Source of the DNA: Hyphodiscus hymeniophilus
Taxonomy: Eukaryota; Ascomycota; Leotiomycetes; Helotiales; Hyphodiscaceae
DNA length: 64,000 bases
NCBI GenBank assembly: GCA_016508695.1
Contig: VNKQ01000009.1
Span: 1,054,001-1,118,000, forward strand
Direction of reading: 5' to 3'
This document shows, piece after piece, positions 21,840 through 33,730 of the stretch (its first letter is position 1; each line of letters begins with the position of its first letter). The translations under genes and the position numbers were made by a program. Under the pieces are notes generated by a model. That model ran no database searches. It was given only the letters and a program-made list of their open reading frames with translations, and was not told where the DNA came from.

Positions 21840-23924
21840 CTTGAAAGTATATCAATACTGAGTTGTTTCTAGGTATCCGTCCAGGACTTATGAAGTGAGA
21901 ATTAAACTCCCGAAGTTCTGATGATGAGAATCTGAAAGAGTGTGGGATAACGGGGATCTGGAGTATTTAAAAGCTGGAGATGAAAGAATAGAACCGACCA
22001 ATTCTCTCTTTAGGCTTGATCTCCAGGATTCACGTACTCACAACAGGGTGCAACCATACCCCACATCGGTTACTCGGAATCCTGACATTGGTATTACGTT
22101 CTGTCCTACCTAACCAGCAGGAAGTTGCGAAATATTCTGGGGTGCTGGTTGGCTGATTAGGTGGGCCGGCCATGTTAGCGGTGTTGATCTTTGAAGGCAT
22201 TCACGAGTGAGGCTGGAGTCTTGGCCGTACTCCGTATTGTTTGTTGAGGGGTGGACCATACAACAAGGATGACGAGGGTGGCTAACAGACACCAGTCTTT
22301 GTTGGAGATATCTGCTTGGTTGTCTTGGCCGAAAAAGCAAAAATGCTTGCTCGCATGGTCGTCAGAACCTAACAAATAGGTCGCGTTACCAGAATGATTG
22401 CCACATACCCCTCGCATTTTCGAGCGGCTAGTTTCTCGGGGATGGAGTTGAGTCAAACGCAAGAAAACAAGCTGCTCTATCATTTGATTAAGTCTTCCCT
22501 CTCTCGTTAAGTCCTCTCCATCGACCGAAGCTGTTTCAGAAGCCAGTCGTCTCCATCAGCAGAAAAATCATTAGATAAGAGGTCATCTCTCACAGACCTG
22601 AATCCTTGGAGTTCCTGTGTGTTGCGAATCGGTGAGATATAAAACTGGTGAAAGCCTCGAAGAAATGACGAGGGGGGGCTTTGCCAAGGATTTGAATGCG
22701 ACGCCTACCGCTGCAGCACGCCCCGCAGTCCACGGGTTCGCCAGGGATTCTGACAGGCTTTGGTCAACACACAGAAGGAATTTTTGTTCCGTCGGTTGTA
22801 ACGGCTTCGTAACGACAACCACTCATCTGATAGATCTCGCTCCCAGGAGGGTAGGAAAGGGTAAGAGTCGGGCGAACAGCTGCCGAGTTTTTGAAAGGAA
22901 TCGACTTGCTATGAAATCGACTGGGAGAAACACTAGAGACGTGATCGATGTCCCGGTTGGATATGAGATAATGGAGCAGCAGGAAGTACAGCCAGTGGAG
23001 CATTAGAGCAAAGTCTATTCCACGATCTGAGTACTCTCCTTCACGTCTGTCCTCGTGATACTCAACTCGAGTCAGGAGGACTTACAGTAAGAAAAAGTTT
23101 GACAGAAGAATGTGCCTCCGCCGTTGAAAGCCGCAAGGCCTTCCTCCGCTGCCACCAATTCGTTACGAAGATCGACGATCGAAGATCAACATCAGTACCA
23201 CAAACGGTCCGAAATAACCATGTAACGTTCCAACGTTGCCAAGGCCATGTAGGAACCATAGCGAGAAGAACAGAATGAAAGGATATGTGCAGATTATGCA
23301 AAGATAATAATGAAATGCTAGCGGGGTGAGTACACGCGTTGCGGGGTCTCCATGTGCGAGAGAGGCTCTATCAACGATACAGCAGCTGCTTCGAAATGGG
23401 AATCAAGCATTTCCTTCCTTTCCACAAGAGTCTGATGTCTCAACAACAATTACTTGATTGTTCTGCACGCTGCTGCCGAAGGTTTGTACGCGTCTCCTGC
23501 GGCGAGGAAGAAAAGTGTTCTTGCAAAGCTTCCCAGGTACAGAAAAGTGGAGAGAGCTACAAGCCTCTGACTTCAGGGCTAATTCCACATTAACAAAACA
23601 CCATCATTCTCCTCGAAATCTACAGTATCGTTGTCCTTATCGCACATATGTTGACAGGAAGATCTCTCGGAGGCAGGTTGAGAATGGACAGGTTTGTTAG
23701 CGCTCGGCTTGTTTCAGTTCTGAAGTACTGTTACAGTACTCAAATCAATGCTCCTATTGATTCCAATTAACACATCAGCCTCAGCCTCAATCAACGCCTT
23801 CCCCGACACTCATGTTCCTCAACCTCGCATCTCCAGACCCCTAATTGTATTCGATCTATCCTGTAGAAGTCCTTGACCCGCAGTTTTCGCAAGAACGTAA
23901 TACTGAGTGGACTCAGGACTCAAG
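21840..23924. promoter_or_regulatory. 2.1 kb divergent upstream region of transporter and DUF7053 gene
   Basis: No gene supported. A TATA-like TATTTAAA occurs at about 21964, some 125 bp before the transporter start. One exact TACGGAGTA (reverse orientation) lies at 22228-22236. Several open frames of 60-130 codons overlap each other and have no domain. Confidence 0.4.
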
Positions 23925-24569
23925 ATGTCATGTAACTTCCCATCTCTATCATCCCAATTGAACGTCATCTAACAAAGTGCAGTTCTCAATACAAGCACCG
24001 AGACTATAACGACGGCTCCTTTCCCGTCTCACATTAGCAGAACCCAAATCTTCGCCCTTCTTCACAACCCCGAGTCCATGATAGCTTTAAATCCAATTGT
24101 GAAGTCGAAAACGCTGCTCCCTCCCACATCCTCAGTCGCGTTCTTCGCCTCCGAAGCCGCAGACCTAAAACCCTCTTCTCCAGAATCAACACCGGTCTAC
24201 GAGGTCGTTGAGGATATGAGCGGCGGTGACGAAAGTGGTGGAGGAAGCTGGCGGGGTGGCTGGGCGAAGAGGTTCGTGCCAGACTCGATCACGTATGAGA
24301 CAGGCATGGAGCATTTGGTGGATGGATTAAGGAGTATTACACATGCGCCGATGGGCGTACATTCCGTTACGACGTGGCTTGTGAAAGAGGGAGAAGAGGG
24401 ATTAGTGTTGGAGGAGCGGGGAAAGGTTACGAGTAATCGGATGCTGATGGGCTTCATCAAAACTACGCTGCAGGATAGTCACGAGAAGTTGGTCAGGGAC
24501 TTTATGGCTGTGCTTGAGAAGAGCGTTGCTGAAGGTAAGGGACAGAGTGAAGTAGAAAAGGTCACATGA
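23925..24569 (+). CDS. DUF7053 family protein
   Basis: Fungal family of unknown function. A 7-nt first exon (23925-23931) is joined over a 51-bp intron to 23983-24569, giving about 197 aa. The family pattern is visible: an N-terminal strand ending in TITTAPFPSH, then RTQIFALLHNPESMIALNPIV, an internal APMGVHS segment, the LEERGKVTSNRMLMGFIK block and a terminal helix TLQDSHEKLVRDFM. From memory of the family, the arrangement resembles small lipid or polyketide-binding folds, but that is inference. The first intron lies inside codon 3, so the start depends on this splice. It converges with the uL15m gene. Confidence 0.8.
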
Positions 24570-25143
24570 GGATGATAGAAGAAGGTACAGGATAGATTCG
24601 AGGTTCTTGCTTTGAGAGATGACTTTTCTAAATTGTATGACTGCTTATCGAACAGTGGGGACATACAAATGAAGTATATGAATGGTAGAGGTATTATTAT
24701 GCACATTGGCGTTGCTTGAAGATGTCAGCAGAGTTGTTTGGGACCACACTTCAGACAAGACTATCTGTATGTAAGGTTGGTAGGATCTAGTCTTCATGGA
24801 TCTGGAGGTTCCGGTATCTGAAGTAGGACTCGCAACATTAAGTTTGGTGGTCTCAAAACGCAGGCAATGCTGGGTAGGCCCGACATAGCTCATGGAACCA
24901 AGTCCCTACCTTAAATAAGCCCCTGACTTCTGTTGCAAGAGCTGAATCATCGTATGATGAAGGAAGCAAGTCTGCAACTGTACTACTCATTATCATCGGG
25001 CCAAATGAGCCAGAAAATGGAGACTCAGCCGACACCAAAGCGTTTCTGGTCCGAGTAAAAGAGCTTATGTGGTTAATGACCCAAGTGTCATTTGTTGACA
25101 TGTAATATACACACAATTCGTACATAAAACAGCCACTGACTGC
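24570..25143. other. Intergenic between converging genes
   Basis: 570 bp of 3' flanks; nothing recognised. Confidence 0.35.
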
Positions 25144-26090
25144 CTACCAAACCCTATTATCTCCAGCCGCCGACGCTGCCGCTCCAGTCTTCTTACTCCT
25201 CCGTCGTGTATATGTTCCAGGTGTCTTATAGAACAAACTTGGACCATGGCCCTCCTCCACCAAGTGACTTAAATAACCTCTATGTGCTGAATCTCGGTAG
25301 TATTCCATGTCTTTACGACTCGTTGGATCTGGCAAACGATAGGTGAAAGGTTGAGCCGATGAAGATAAAGCAGCCAGTAGTGGCGATTGCCCGTCGGCGC
25401 CCGGTGCATATGGAAGAGGTGTGAAAGTCGATTCGGACTCGCCCTTTAGAACTCTCTTTATTGATGTCGCTGTGTAGTATCTGGTAGTGACCTTCCCTCC
25501 TAATGCTTCAATTGCATTGATGGCTTCGGCTGAAGCTCGAGAGACGAGGATGTTGATCGGAGTCTTGAGCTGTTCCTTTCCTCTAGCCAAAAGCTTCACT
25601 CCATCTTTAACACCATGTAGACACCGAGAATCGTTCAACTCCTTTAAGGTAATCGGTTTTGAAGGGTCGAGTCGCCCTTGGTCTATCCATGACTGTATTC
25701 GGTCCAAGTTGATTGGCGACATCTCCACAGAAAAACTAAAAGGATTAGCAAGAGCTCATGAGCAGTTCACTGCCATCAAACATACTGATTCTCGAATCCC
25801 CTCGTGCCATGGACAATCTCTTGTGGTGTCTGACCACCTTGGAACCGTGGCGCCACCTTCCCACGCGCCTTCTGACCCTTCTGGCCACGCCCTGATGTTT
25901 TGCCTTTGCCAGAAGACGGACCTCTACCTCGTCGAATACGTTTGCTGTAAGCTCCTGGGGTGTCGGATAGTGCTCCCAGAATGGAGGCATTGCGAGCCTG
26001 CATGAACGGTAGCAGGAAAGCAGTAAAAGGAGCGGAGACCACAGGCGCTACCCGGCAGTACGCCGTCAGCGCAGGTAGTCGAGGAGGCAT
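25144..26090 (-). CDS. MRPL10: Mitochondrial large-subunit ribosomal protein uL15m
   Basis: Component of the mitochondrial 54S subunit. Two exons (25786-26090 and 25144-25735) joined over a 50-bp GT-AG intron give 298 aa. The N-terminus is Arg-rich and hydrophobic, fitting an import presequence. The bacterial L15 hallmark follows, a Gly/Arg/Lys-rich segment (RIRRGRGPSSGKGKTSGRG, then GQKARG) ending in FQGGQTP. The second exon has the SPINLDRIQ strand and the LGGKVTTRYYTATS core. The tail is Arg/Lys-rich. It is divergent from the GT90 gene across 299 bp. Confidence 0.93.
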
Positions 26091-26389
26091 GATGGTGTTG
26101 ATGGCATGTACTGCAACTGGGCTTCAAGCTGGTCGTGAATTTTGTCGAGGTAGCCATTGCGACCCACAAAAAGGGTGCTTGGCACGGACCCCAATGGAGA
26201 AGTTGTGCCGCATTTGACAATTTTGATACGGCTCCCTATTCTTCGAGATTTCAGGCGAACACGACTCCTTCAGGAGGGACAACTTCATGGCCGCTTATAT
26301 CCATTGCGAGCGGTAGCCTGCAAGATGCTTCCAAATCGTACACTTTTCTTCTGATATAGATCTGGGTTGGTTACTACGAGCTCAGCACA

Positions 26390-28461
26390 ATGGCAGGCTT
26401 CGACAGTGGGAAACGGCGAGTCTTCGTCTTCTTGTCTGGTCTGGCAGTTGTTGTTCTCTTCATCAACCTTTCCCTGCTATCGGGGACGGATGTGCAATCG
26501 AAAATCAAGAGCATTCCCATTCCAGGGAAGCCAAAGGCGGCGGCCCCAGATCCCAATGTAGGTCACCCCTTTGATCGCGTTAACCTGTGCTTTTCTAATC
26601 TTGAATAGCTTCCCAAAATTCCCTCATGGCATCACGACAACGAGGATTTTGAAAACTATGCAAAAATCAGTGACCAGCATCCAATCGCTGGCTTGATGAA
26701 GGTAGCGGACGACGCTTGGGAATCATACGAGGAGGACAGGTCTACGACCTTCAAAGAGACCGTGGCAAAGTACAGGAGGAAGTATGGAAGGCATCCACCG
26801 CCAGGGTTCAGAGATTGGTACAAATTTGCGCGGGACAGGAATGTCCACAATGTCGACGACTTCGAGCAAATTATGGATGATCTGCGGCCATTCTGGGCTA
26901 TAGAGCCCGAGGTTATACGATCCCACGCTGCGCATCTGTCCGAGAACGAGGGTAATGGGATATCGGGCCTTCACATAAGGGATCACAAGATCTGGAAAAT
27001 GACCTTTGCGAATTGGCGAATGGAAACGTTCGCAAAGATGGTAGAGACATTCGTTGAATTCCTTCCTGATATGGATATTGCTATGAACCGGCTAGACCAA
27101 CCTCGAATTGTTGTTCCCTGGGACGAAATGCAAGGCTATTTGGCTGCTGAAGCTAAAAGTAGGCATATACTCGTCGAGTCTCCAGCTGACTGGACAAAGA
27201 ACATGTCAAATATGCTTAAGGATAACGACACGGCTCCAGTCGTTACCGATCCCAAATTCTTCTCGGCTCATGCTCAGCAATACATGTTAATAGCAAAAGA
27301 AGCATGCCCACCGGAATCCCCTGCTAGAGACGGCGTATCTTCCGTTGCTGCAGCCGAGTCTCTGTATAAAGATCCTCAAGGCGGTTTCATCACCAACTTT
27401 AATCGCTCCTCTGATCTCTGTACTGTTGGACCTGCGATCGAAAACAAGCATGGAGCTCTGTTTGTGCCGAGCACCATTGTAGCTACCAAAAGTCTTCTAC
27501 CGATTTTTGGCGAGTGCAAAGTCAATGTCAATAGCGATATTCTTTTCCCCGCCAACATGTATTATAAGGAGGATGATCGTTATGACTACGATCCCGAATC
27601 GCCTTCTGATTATAGTTGGGATGACAAGAAAGATTTGGCAGTCTGGAGAGGAGTGACATCTGGAGGGACTAATACGGCAGAAAACTATAAGGACATGCAT
27701 CGGCAACGATTGGTTATGATGGCCAACGGAACCATCATGGCCGAAAAAGAGGTTCGAATCATGACTGAAAGTACTGGAACAAGGGGAGTCTACGAAAATT
27801 TCCCCCAGTTTCACCCTAGCGAGTTTGCCAACCAACATACGGATATCGGCTTCACAGGTGTTACGGCCTGCGTCCCAGATTGCAACTTCTATGATGGAGT
27901 ATGGGACATCAAGCCTTTGACACCGTTGAGTGAACAGTTCAAGAACAAATATGTCATTGATGTGGATGGCATGTCATTCTCCGGGAGGTGGCGTGCTTTC
28001 CTCCAAAGCAAAAGCCTGGGTATCAAAAGCACCATCTTTAGAGAGTGGCACGACTCGAGACTCTTCGCTTGGCGGCATTTTGTTCCCATGGACAATCGAT
28101 ACGACGATCTTTACAGCATTTTAACTTATTTCATTGGTCTTGGAGACCCTTCCGATGCTGGCAAGAAGGGATTGGCTTACATCCAAAGGCATGATTTCGA
28201 GGCCCGTCGGCTTGGGAGACAGGGGAGAGAGTGGGCTTCAAAAGTACTTAGGAGTGAGGATATTGAGGTTAGTACATTTGTTCCTTGTAGGTCCTCATGG
28301 GCTGATATATTCTTCAGATTTATACATATCGTCTACTTATTGAGTACGCTCGAATTATCGACGACAATCGCGATCGGATCGGTTATTCTGGTGATGGAAG
28401 TGAATTGGACAAGTACGATGCAAAGAAGCCCATGAGCTTTTCCAATAGTGGTCATGTATGA
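26390..28461 (+). CDS. GT90 / CAP10-like glycosyltransferase, type II membrane protein
   Basis: Three exons (26390-26557, 26609-28267, 28318-28461) give 656 aa. The N-terminus is short and basic, followed by one hydrophobic anchor (about residues 10-31), typical of a Golgi type II enzyme with a lumenal catalytic domain. The C-terminal half has CAP10/GT90 features: KKDLAVWRGVTSGG, the HRQRLVMM segment, YVIDVDGMSFSGRW, KSTIFREWHDSRLFAWRHFVPMD in two pieces, and DLYSILTYF. Members include the capsule protein CAP10 of Cryptococcus and xylosyl- or glucosyltransferases; the acceptor here is unknown. The last exon replaces an in-frame read-through and ends 26 codons beyond the unspliced stop position. 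Confidence 0.9.
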
Positions 28462-28737
28462 GTGTGAGGGACTGGACGGGAATGGTATATTAGCATCATG
28501 AGCGAGGTGTTCTTGAGGTTCCATGAATTTATGGATATGTAAAAACAACAGCTTCGTGCCTTTTTGTAAGTATGGTTGAATTGTTCGAATGAATGTATAA
28601 AGGCTACCACTTTGCTTGGCTGATTTGATTCGTGCACTCCAGGAGGATACACATATGCCGCATTTCGTTCTTCCAACTACCATACGCAAATCCAATTTGA
28701 ACTAGAGGATCTGTTTCGAGATGAAGACATTCATGCT

Positions 28738-29759
28738 CTACTTCCACGCAAACCCAACCCATGCCACCATCTTTATGCCTACGTCCTTCTCCGTCTCCTC
28801 AAATTGCGGCAACTTCCTAATCTCCTCTTTCAACGCCACCTCCAGTCGCGCGAGTTCCTCCTCACTGTACCCTTTAAAGAACACTACCAGCAAGAATCAG
28901 CACTCACTTGACGCCATGAATCTAAAGACTAGGAGGGCGTACTCTCCTTAAACAGCATCATATTTCCCACCAATTCGTGCAAAGTCTTCGCTTCAACCCT
29001 TCCATTCACGCTCCTGACCTCGACTCTATTGCCAAAGCCCGCTTCCTCAAGATGCTTCATTAGCCACCACCCTTTACTCCAATCTTCCGAAACACCCCAC
29101 GAAAACGGCTTCTCATCCGGTCGGACGACCAGAGCTGCCTTTTCGAGCGCTATGTCGAAACTACGCTCTTCGTATCGTCAGCACCTCTCAACTTTCAAGC
29201 CATAGAAGCAACTCACCAGACCAAGTACTAACCACGGTGACCCCACCCTCCCTCAACACCCTCCACATCTCCCTCGCCGCCTTCCTCGGGCCCTCTGGAT
29301 CATCGGGCGTAGGACTAAATCCGAAATTCGTCAACACATGACTGAACGTGTTATCCTCGAGCGTCTTGAGATCGCGCACATCCAGGACATCGGTCTCGAC
29401 GTTGACCCATTCCAGTCCCTGGACTTTCTCTTTGATGATATCGATCATGCCCGGTGCCAGGTCGGCGCACTTTATGTGTGCTTTGGGGTGGGCGGCTTTG
29501 ATGAGTTGCGTTAGAAGGCCCGTACCGCAGGCGTTGTCTGGGAGTTAGGAGTTAGGGATTAGACATATGTGTGTGGAACGTTCTCGAGGCAGGATTTGCG
29601 AATGATGCATGATCTCTTGGTCAACTTACCGAGGATGTAGGAGGTCTCCGTGATTGTGGGGAGGATGTCTAGCATGAAGGTTTTGGCGATGTTGAGTGTT
29701 GCGTTGGAGGCCATGCGCTCGTATTTCTCGGCGTTAGCCGAGTGGAAGGACGTCGACAT
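28738..29759 (-). CDS. Class I SAM-dependent methyltransferase
   Basis: Four exons (29630-29759, 29217-29537, 28943-29167, 28738-28883) give 273 aa. The Rossmann-type SAM-binding motif I reads ILDNACGTGLLT, split by the first intron. Next come a CADLAPGMID acidic loop, DVRDLKTLEDNTFSHVLTNFG and an MWRVLREGGVTVVSTWS strand, the layout of UbiE/Methyltransf_11/25 enzymes acting on small molecules. Substrate unknown. The third intron has an ACGAAG acceptor chosen because it alone keeps the frame open. An in-frame ATG 63 nt upstream (29822) would add 21 residues. It converges with the GT90 gene; no secondary-metabolite core enzyme is nearby. Confidence 0.85.
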
Positions 29760-32700
29760 CGTGGAGTAGGCGAAGGATAATTGCTTCGGGACTTGATAGA
29801 TGCTGGGGATTGAGGATTTCATTGATAGTTTCTGCAGAGAACATATGGGGTCCTTTATACGAAGAAGATGAATGTCTGCGAGTAAGTCTCCGGCCACGTG
29901 CCGGAAACTTTTCGGAAATTTTGAGGAAAAGGATCATCCAACAAGGAAAGGCGTAGGATCAAATGGTGCGAGGAAGAGAATATTAGGATGGGATGATGAT
30001 ATTCCTGATTACGTGTTCCTTTTCTGTATAGTGTTTAACTCAAAAGCATAGAATACCTAGGTTAGAATATCGACCTAGGTTATACTTCTGATTTGGGAGC
30101 AGGGAAGATACAAATCAAATATACTGCACCTTACAACGTCACCTCTCCTAGCCACCATCGATGCTCGAGACGATGCACAAGAACAGTGAACGATCAGCAT
30201 GCTGAGGAGGCCAGTCAGTTTGAAGACTGGCTTCATGTCTTTTTTCAATTGAGAGGCTGCCAGACCAGAACCTAACGGCATGAAGTCTTAAGGAAGGCTG
30301 GGGTAATCAAATTCCATAGCATTCTCACGGTGCACTGGCTAAATGGAACTGGTGATCATAATCGCTCGATTATTGTGAGTGATTCGAATCTGTCAGAATA
30401 TTCCTATGATATTTTCAGACATCTAACGTCACTACTAAACAGGAGGCTGGCAACAGCATTGATCAACCTGAAGGTTTTCTGGTGGTGCGCTTCAAATGCT
30501 GTACAGACCTCCCGACCAGAAGCATTGATGGTGAACTTGCTGTTTTTGGATATGTGAGTTCTCATCAACGAGGTCTTTAGATTGCCTTTCTAGCGTTGCT
30601 TGGCATACGAAGCATAAATCCGTTGAGACATTTGCCTCTTCTATTTCTCCCCTCGACACTTTCCGCTGTCAAGAGCATGGAAGTGCATGTATGAGCTATG
30701 AGAGCTTGACGCCTAACAAACTTGACTTGAAAGTATGCAGGAAACTGCTGCGCTACAGAAAAGAGAAAATAATTCCGGTTGGATCCAGTGAGTAACAGAG
30801 TAACGGAGTCGCAGGATCTGCCTGTAGTGACAACGACTGTGTGCCATTCTCAATAATATGATACACATCTCGTGAAAATGGCATGAATCCTCTAATCCAA
30901 GGTTCGCGAGGACGTAGGAACCGGTGTCCATAAAGGCATAGGCTGGCTTTGCTGGAAAAAGTCTCATTCGCTCCCCAGTTGAGCCAATAAGAGAGTACTA
31001 CTTTGTACCTGCATTGAGAGATCACATGTTTCGCTGGTCCCCTCGTGATCTACCTGACAAAGACCCTCTTACACTGCGACATCTGCAAATGAAGAGACTC
31101 GAGACTCGACCGGAAGACGGTATCCAGCGGACCCTGAATATCTCTAGCTCGTGTAGAAAGAAAATTTGATGCGCCATTTCGTAAACATGCATAGATCTAT
31201 CAATCGCGACGGCCAATAATCGTATTCCAGGCCTCCATCAAACGGTAAGACTGGAGAGGATAGGTCAAGGAGACCTCACACGCCACATGGCGCAAGGTCT
31301 ACCTCTTTATTTGTCTGCGTTGCCTGTGGTTCACAGAAAAGAATGTGGAGATGGAAGTGGAGGAACCTCCGTCGGATTTTCTGGGACTAGTAGATTTCTG
31401 ACTGGTGAATCAGGAGTAGCCATTGGGTCGGCTACTGTAGTTGCTGGACAAAGGAAAAGGGTGAGGTGGGACGTTCTCGGCAATTGTCTTGGGATGCTGA
31501 AAGAAACTTTACGGCATCGAGCATCGGAGGGATGATCATAGTAATGGACGCTGAGTAATCGTAGGTCGGATTACAGGGTGGCTTGGTTATGACGATGTTT
31601 GAGGGTTTGCCGTGCAAAAGGGGTGCGAAAAGGGTGCGTGAATGTTGCGAGGCTTCGTGTTTGGGGCATCATGACAGCATGGATACTGCAGTTCGGATGT
31701 GGAAGGAAGGTGTTTTGGTTTATTGCGGGGGGTGGTTTGGAGATCGGCGTCTAGAAGCGAGATTCTGTGAAGACGATTCTGATACGAGATGTAGTTGATG
31801 AAGGAGCGAAGAATTGTATCCAGGTTTCAGGAAGTGTTCATTTGTTAGGCTTCGTTTTGGGAGCGGCTCATATGTCCTTAATTTCTCGAAATTCTCTATC
31901 TCAGGGAGCTCCTAAGCCGCGTCGGGAGGAAGATGTACTTGACCTTTACTTGACCTTTGGGAAGGCTGCATCGGAGATTTGGGAGATTATCCAGCCCTTG
32001 TGTGAGTGATTGATCAATTCGCTATTGATTGACGACTTCTGGAAAGTTCTGGAGTAGGTTTGAATAGGGACATTGCAGGGGAAATCGCGATGATCTTCTG
32101 CAGAGTTTCTTTCACTCATACTGGTAATTGTACATACAGCAAGTTCGGAGAAATTTTATGTGCCATCGAAGATGCCATACAATACAGTGGCACTTGCCCA
32201 CATGTAGACTCTCAATGTGTGGCCAATCTGGATCTTGTGCTCACGTCTGTGGTGTTGTTGAACACTGCGATGCTCCATTTCCTGACCAGGTACGGAGGGC
32301 AAGGTACCTTTGTCGTTTGTTCTTTCTCAAACTCTGATAGTCTGCGGGCGAGGCCAGCATGGTGGAGTCAGCTGCCAGACTATCGGAGCGAACCTGTCCC
32401 CACACTTTCTGGAAGAACTTCGGGTCATCAATCTCCACGTTGCTTAGAGCCTGAGTTAGATTGCCATCGCTGCAAAGTGTTTGGGAAAAGGGTCCAGGGG
32501 CCGTTGTGCTGATGAATGCGACTGGATCATCTGCCTAGACTTGGTTGTTCTAAGTTGTGTTCGCTGGGTTTCTGAGTCGTAGCCCTGCTTTGCCTTATGC
32601 GCCAGGAAGATTTCTTATTAGCCAGAAGTTGAAAGGAGTCTGGTGGATGTGGCAGTCTGATACCATCTGATATGCCCCTGAGATGTCTTGCATACGAGAG

Positions 32701-33236
32701 GTTGGGTGAGGGAGAAAGCGTTAAATTCGGCGCGGATGATGACTCCCCGCCATCTTCGGCATGGCTATGTACGGCGCAAAAGAGCTGAGAAACTGAAGGC
32801 ACTGCTGTATCGGCAGTCAAATTCGTATGCAGCTCCGAATTCTACTCAAATGGTTGAGTGTGATCGCCCTCATTGCCCTTCGAGAGGCATCGTACGAGGG
32901 AATGCAGATCCGCAATGACAAGCATGCCTTTAGTTTGTGGCTTGACGTTTTGTGGGGAAATCTGGAGTAAGAACAGGGTAAAGGATTGGATGAGTCTGAA
33001 TTGGAGGGCTCGACTCGAGCGCTTCTAGCAAGTGATGCTACGGCGTAGTACACTAGAGACGCTTTCGACGGACTCGGGAAGCTGGCAGCAGTAGCCAGGC
33101 CGCACTAGAAGCTGCGGACTGCACTGACTGCAGTCGTCGTGCAGGGAGGACGAGGAGGCGGCGCAATCCTTTTCTCTTTCTAACGTCTCTTGCATGATTG
33201 CATCGCATTGCAGCGTGCAGGCATGCCAACAGCACA

Positions 33237-33264
33237 GCCCATTGCCCATTGCCCATTGCCCATA
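33237..33264. repeat. 7-bp microsatellite (GCCCATT)x4
   Basis: Three perfect units and a fourth with a single change (GCCCATA). Confidence 0.9.
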
Positions 33265-33291
33265 TGGTTCATGTCTTTCGTTGTCTTCGCT

Positions 33292-33315
33292 TGCCTCTCC
33301 CTGCCTCTCCCTGCC
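33292..33315. repeat. 10-bp tandem repeat TGCCTCTCCC x2.4
   Basis: Two perfect units plus TGCC, 28 bp downstream of the GCCCATT array. Confidence 0.85.
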
Positions 33316-33710
33316 GTGGCCGAGCACCGAGGATTGGAATGCTGGAAGGCCTGTCCAGTGTCCACTGTCCAGACAAGAGAACTCAGAACTGCCATTTCTA
33401 TGGACGGTTTCGTGGCTTGACGCACCAGGGAATTTCCAGGGTTGAGGGCCAGAGCCAGAACCAGAACCAGCGAAGCCAGGCCAAGCTCCCATCCCATTAG
33501 GCTACTGCTCAGAGCATCACATGAGGACCATGGCCTTCTGCTAGTGTGCGGCAATAAGCCTGCATTTGACCTGAAGGATGCACACTTCCTCATGGAAACG
33601 AACGCATCGAAGTTTTGGAATTGAAGCAGCGAATAGGATAGCTTGGAGGTTGAATTCCTTGCAAAAACAGCATCATCTCGCATCGCCGTCGTCATGAAGG
33701 TGGTAGGGCA

Positions 33711-33730
33711 GGTAAGGTAAGGTAAGGTAC
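33711..33730. repeat. 5-bp microsatellite (GGTAA)x4
   Basis: Three perfect GGTAA units followed by GGTAC. Confidence 0.9.

Noticed and set aside
22617..23006. 129-codon plus-strand frame between transporter and DUF7053 genes
   Set aside because: No domain and heavily overlapped by minus-strand frames.
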